Below are positions 62,581 through 64,000 of a DNA stretch of 64,000 bases, piece after piece. The first letter of the stretch is position 1, and each line of letters begins with the position of its first letter. Source of the DNA: Paenibacillus alba (GTDB lineage Bacteria > Bacillota > Bacilli > Paenibacillales > NBRC-103111). Under the pieces are notes generated by a model. The model was not told the DNA's origin. It worked only from the letters and a program-made list of their open reading frames with translations, and made no database searches. The translations under genes and the position numbers were made by a program. The stretch spans positions 1 through 64,000 of the forward strand of contig NZ_JABMKZ010000018.1 of NCBI RefSeq assembly GCF_013204855.1, written 5' to 3'.

Positions 62581-64000
62581 TTAATCTCTTGAATCATTTC
62601 CGCTATTCCTGGAATCTGATCCCCGATCTCCCCAATTCCAATTGAAGTTCGAGTTTCTATCATTCCCCTTCGGTGTCGCCGTTGGCTTGGCCGTTGGTTT
62701 CGCTGTAGGCTTGGATGTAGGCTTTGCGCTAGGTGTTGGCGTTGGTTTCGGCTTGTTGGACGATCCCTTCTTGGGATCATTGTCGTCATCACCTTCATCC
62801 GAGCGTCCCGGCTTTGGGGTTGCCTTGTTGTCATCATTTTTGTCATTTTTGTTGTTGTTCTTGCCATCATTCTTGTTATCATTGTTGTCGTTCTTGTTAT
62901 CATTTTTGTTATCATTTCTATTGTCGTTCTTATTATCATTCTTATTGTCGTTCTTGTTGTCGTTCTTGTTGTCATCATTTTTATTGTCATTCTTGTTATC
63001 GTTCTTGCTCGTATTGCGACCATTCTTAGGCGTAGGGGTGGGCTTCGTTGTAGACTTCCCATTATTGCCGATCTTTGTATTGCCGTTGTTTTTATCATTC
63101 TTATCGGTATTCTTATCGTTATTCTTGTCGTTGTTCTTATCACTATTCTTATCGTTGTTTTTGCCGTTATTTTTGTCTTTATCCGACTTCTCATTTTGAA
63201 TCTGTTGAATTTTCTCGCTCAGTTTGCCAGATTTCTCTTCTGCGACCAACCGCTGCAGGGAGGATTTATCTATCGGTTTATCTGGTTTGACGAGCTTATC
63301 GAGTCCGCCGCTTTCTTTGGCTAGCTGGTGAATCGACACCGTTTTGATATCGTCCAGAGAGACTTTAGCGCCATTATCTACGGCATTGAGATAAACAGCG
63401 TACTTCCCGGCCGATACTCCGCTGGCTTTGGCTTCTTGTCTGATTTCCTGCGGTGCAGCGAAAGCCGTCACACCATAATTGTTCACTTGATCCGGATGTG
63501 CCTCTTCAATATGCTTGCTAACTTGGGCTTTGAGCTTGGTTGCGATGGTTTCATCATTCACAGCTGTCTTCTGCTGCACGACAGTTGAACTGATAATAAT
63601 ATCGCCTTCGCCCTTAGCCAGTGCGCCCTGCTCCGCTTTGTCGAGAATATCCGAGGTAACGGCCTCCAACGATTTGCCCTTAAATACTAACGTCTTAATC
63701 AGTTCGTCGCCATCTGAGTTCAAGCCTTGCAAGTCTTGCACGACTTCGTCATTATCAATGCCAATTTCTACACTTGGATTGATATCTATCGTTACATAAG
63801 CAACCACTTGGCCCCCTGGAACGCTTCCAGTCAACGTTGACACTAACACAAAACATAAAAGAATAGCGGCTGTCAATCCCGATGCAATGGCCATCTGCGG
63901 CACGCGCAAACGTCGTTTTACAGGGGCAAACAGGATTTCTTCCCCAACTTCACAATTCCGTGTTCCCCTTGGAAGCTTCTCAAACCGACCCTCTGGATTC
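62581..64000 (-). CDS. rsgI: RsgI-type anti-sigma factor, 5' end beyond the window
   Basis: Anti-sigma factor for SigI-type sigma factors; the frame is open to the right edge, so the N-terminus is missing. The visible N-terminal part (codons at 63910-63999 reading NPEGRFEKLPRGTRNCEVGE and EILF) fits the RsgI cytoplasmic domain. One membrane span follows (AIASGLTAAILLCFVLVSTL). The extracytoplasmic domain, VVAYVTIDINPSVEIGIDND, is the RsgI signature region. From about 63190 down, the tail is low complexity: Lys/Asp/Asn repeats, then Pro-Thr/Lys-Pro-Thr repeats and an Asn/Trp end. Unlike clostridial RsgI, I see no carbohydrate-binding module. The sigI gene should lie just beyond 64000. Confidence 0.88.
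   Translation of the reverse strand, partial: NPEGRFEKLPRGTRNCEVGEEILFAPVKRRLRVPQMAIASGLTAAILLCFVLVSTLTGSVPGGQVVAYVTIDINPSVEIGIDNDEVVQDLQGLNSDGDELIKTLVFKGKSLEAVTSDILDKAEQGALAKGEGDIIISSTVVQQKTAVNDETIATKLKAQVSKHIEEAHPDQVNNYGVTAFAAPQEIRQEAKASGVSAGKYAVYLNAVDNGAKVSLDDIKTVSIHQLAKESGGLDKLVKPDKPIDKSSLQRLVAEEKSGKLSEKIQQIQNEKSDKDKNNGKNNDKNSDKNNDKNNDKNTDKNDKNNGNTKIGNNGKSTTKPTPTPKNGRNTSKNDNKNDNKNDDNKNDNKNDNKNDNKNDNRNDNKNDNKNDNNDNKNDGKNNNKNDKNDDNKATPKPGRSDEGDDDNDPKKGSSNKPKPTPTPSAKPTSKPTAKPTAKPTATPKGNDRNSNFNWNWGDRGSDSRNSGNDSRD

Noticed and set aside
62457..63194. Minus-strand frame rich in Thr/Arg/Met overlapping rsgI, and the Leu/Ser-rich plus-strand frame at 62642
   Set aside because: Both are shadows of the repetitive coding sequence of the RsgI tail; they have no independent start signal or domain.
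1..64000. tRNA, rRNA, transposase, integrase, toxin-antitoxin or phage genes
   Set aside because: Looked for and not seen. The nucleotidyltransferase-like gene at 18061 has no antitoxin-like partner next to it.

Overview
The window looks like chromosome of a Paenibacillaceae bacterium (Paenibacillus or a close relative). This is inferred from gene content and style: two YesM/YesN two-component systems next to Lpl-type sugar ABC transporters and polysaccharide-degrading enzymes, an RsgI-type anti-sigma factor with a low-complexity tail, split GcvPA/GcvPB, split SdaAA/SdaAB, strong AGGAGG ribosome binding sites and many TTG/GTG starts. I see no rRNA, tRNA, phage, transposase, CRISPR array or cas gene.

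Layout. 0.1-1.7 kb: a hairpin repeat array, then dfrA and thyA. 1.8-14.4 kb: a carbohydrate locus, all on the minus strand: YesM kinase, YesN regulator, two permeases, binding lipoprotein, family 20 hexosaminidase-like enzyme and a secreted protein with two GH16 modules. 14.5-15.9 kb: queF behind a preQ1-I riboswitch, then a 61-bp tandem repeat with ten full copies. 15.9-25.9 kb: DUF421 protein, AlkD-like repair protein, acetyltransferase, nucleotidyltransferase-like protein, a small Sm-like protein, a molybdopterin oxidoreductase, an NlpC/P60 lipoprotein behind a long structured leader, sdaAB-sdaAA, and a soluble protein fusing a thioredoxin/peroxiredoxin domain to a chemoreceptor signalling domain. 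26.2-35.2 kb: a second carbohydrate locus on the minus strand (YesM, YesN, binding protein, two permeases, heparinase II/III-type lyase). 35.4-43.6 kb: repeat array, a decayed DinB gene, a spermidine-synthase-like protein, a PrsA-like foldase, a secreted beta-helix protein, a Fur-controlled PepSY protein and small membrane proteins. 43.7-49 kb: serine hydrolase, OmpR-type regulator, kinase and DUF418 protein in one direction. 49.8-54.7 kb: glycine cleavage genes, with gcvT-gcvPA-gcvPB behind a tandem glycine riboswitch and gcvH divergent. 54.7-62.4 kb: DinB, VOC, WYL regulator, Gfo/Idh oxidoreductase, MFS transporter, PepA and an Fe-S aldo/keto reductase. 62.6-64 kb: rsgI, running off the right edge.

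How the genes work together. The two YesMN loci each look like a sense-import-degrade unit for a polysaccharide. Secreted or surface enzymes (tandem GH16, beta-helix protein) would cut polymers, ABC importers take up oligomers, and cytoplasmic enzymes (GH20, heparinase-like lyase) finish them. Glycine and serine catabolism (gcv and sda) supply one-carbon units and pyruvate, and dfrA/thyA sit in the same folate economy.

The most unusual signal is not a gene. Four unrelated families of short, mostly palindromic repeats (six arrays: near 0.1, 5.0, 35.6, 42.0, 49.4 and 59.7 kb) follow nearly the same spacing rule. Neighbouring units are 50-52 bp apart within a pair, and pairs are separated by 54-62 bp. 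The separate tandem array at 15.2 kb has a 61-bp period and also carries a small hairpin in each unit. All seven arrays lie between genes, next to at least one gene 3' end. I do not recognise this as a described element.
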